Source: Acetatifactor sp. (GTDB lineage Bacteria; Bacillota; Clostridia; Lachnospirales; Lachnospiraceae). From it: a DNA stretch of 7,422 nt. Within the stretch, counting starts at the first letter, position 1; each line of letters opens with the position of its first letter. The stretch covers positions 1 to 7,422 of the forward strand of contig JAILPF010000595.1 of the NCBI GenBank assembly GCA_024699575.1, written 5' to 3'. This document shows, in pieces, positions 6,770 through 7,422 of the stretch. Position numbers and translations under genes: made by a program. The notes beneath the pieces were generated by a model, which was not told the DNA's origin, searched no databases, and was given only the letters and a program-made list of their open reading frames with translations.

Positions 6770-7422
6770 ATGATTCACGATTTTTTACCAATCTCCCGCG
6801 AAGATATGCAAAAGCGTGGAATTGAACAACTGGATTTTGTTTATGTTATAGGGGATGCCTATGTGGACCATCCTTCCTTTGGACCGGCTATCATCAGCAG
6901 AGTGTTGGAATCCCATGGTTATACCGTTGGAATTATTTCGCAGCCGGACTGGAAAGATGATAAAAGCATCACAATCTTAGGCACACCCAGATTGGCTTTT
7001 CTGGTATCAAGCGGAAATATGGACAGCTGTGTAAATCATTATTCTGTTTCCAAGAAAAGAAGAACCACCGACGCCTATACCCCCGGCGGAGTGATGGGAA
7101 AAAGGCCGGACCACGCAACTGCAGTCTATGGAAATCTAATTCGAAAAACCTATCGTGATACACCGATTATTATCGGTGGAATCGAAGCAAGCCTTCGCAG
7201 AATGGCGCATTACGATTACTGGTCAGATCAATTAAAACGTTCCATTTTGCTAGACAGCCAGGCTGATTTGATTTCCTACGGAATGGGTGAAAAATCAATT
7301 GTTGAAATTGCAGATGCACTGGATAGTGGAATTGCCGTAAAAGACATTTCTTTCATCCCCGGAACTGTATACAAAACGAAGGATATCAGTGGAGTATATG
7401 ATGCAGTCACTCTTCCGGATTA
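6770..7422 (+). CDS. YgiQ family radical SAM protein, 3'-truncated (N-terminal 217 codons)
   Basis: The start is ATG with AGGGG at 6759-6763, six bases upstream and just after the rsuA stop. The frame stays open for 217 codons and leaves two bases (ta) of the next codon at the right edge. Recognisable YgiQ (UPF0313) N-terminal features include MIHDFLPISREDM at the start, DFVYVIGDAYVDHPSFG at 22-38, YTPGGVMGKRPDHA at 103-116, IIIGGIEASLRRMAHYDYW at 133-151 and a DLISYGMGEKSI stretch at 166-177. The full family is around 600 residues, and the CxxxCxxC cluster-binding motif that would confirm the radical SAM core lies beyond the window. The function of YgiQ proteins is not established. The tight spacing suggests an operon with rsuA. 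Confidence 0.9.
   Translation, partial: MIHDFLPISREDMQKRGIEQLDFVYVIGDAYVDHPSFGPAIISRVLESHGYTVGIISQPDWKDDKSITILGTPRLAFLVSSGNMDSCVNHYSVSKKRRTTDAYTPGGVMGKRPDHATAVYGNLIRKTYRDTPIIIGGIEASLRRMAHYDYWSDQLKRSILLDSQADLISYGMGEKSIVEIADALDSGIAVKDISFIPGTVYKTKDISGVYDAVTLPD

Noticed and set aside
1..7422. Possible phage, mobile element, CRISPR, toxin-antitoxin or defence system.
   Set aside because: No transposase, integrase, direct-repeat array, Cas or small toxin-antitoxin pair was seen; all genes are housekeeping or envelope/sporulation genes with similar base composition.

Overview
The window looks like chromosome of a low-GC, endospore-forming-type Firmicute, most likely class Clostridia and plausibly Lachnospiraceae. 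The reasons are the AT-rich codon use, strong AGGAG-type ribosome binding sites, the gene order rsmD-coaD-(ylbJ) typical of Firmicutes, a YlbJ-type sporulation membrane protein, and a coiled-coil protein after coaD of a kind I associate with Lachnospiraceae. The genus call is inference; no search was run.

Left block, plus strand, 1-3752: the 3' part of a type IIA topoisomerase A subunit (ParC/GyrA family, cut by the left edge), then rsmD (16S rRNA methyltransferase), coaD (phosphopantetheine adenylyltransferase) and a 201-residue coiled-coil protein of unknown function. Gaps are 1 to 17 bases, so this reads as one operon. It ends in a clear intrinsic terminator with a UACG tetraloop at 3724-3752.

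Middle block, 3779-6009: a secreted cell-wall amidase (Amidase_3) on the plus strand, with a C-terminal membrane anchor and basic cytoplasmic tail. It converges on a minus-strand YlbJ-like polytopic membrane protein, and the two coding regions overlap by 49 bases at their 3' ends. A perfect TTGACA -35 box lies just before the terminator, so the amidase may have a promoter whose transcript starts inside the terminator hairpin.

Right block, plus strand, 6055-7422: an RsuA-type 16S rRNA pseudouridine synthase, transcribed divergently from ylbJ across a 45-base gap. The N-terminal 217 codons of a YgiQ-family radical SAM protein follow 13 bases later and run off the right edge.

The genes fall into three functional groups: DNA topology, ribosome and cofactor housekeeping (topoisomerase, RsmD, CoaD, RsuA), and envelope or sporulation functions (amidase, YlbJ). 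No mobile element, CRISPR array, RNA gene or phage gene was seen, and no intergenic gap exceeds 70 bases. I do not see a new biological system here. The least understood items are the coiled-coil protein and the membrane-anchored amidase.
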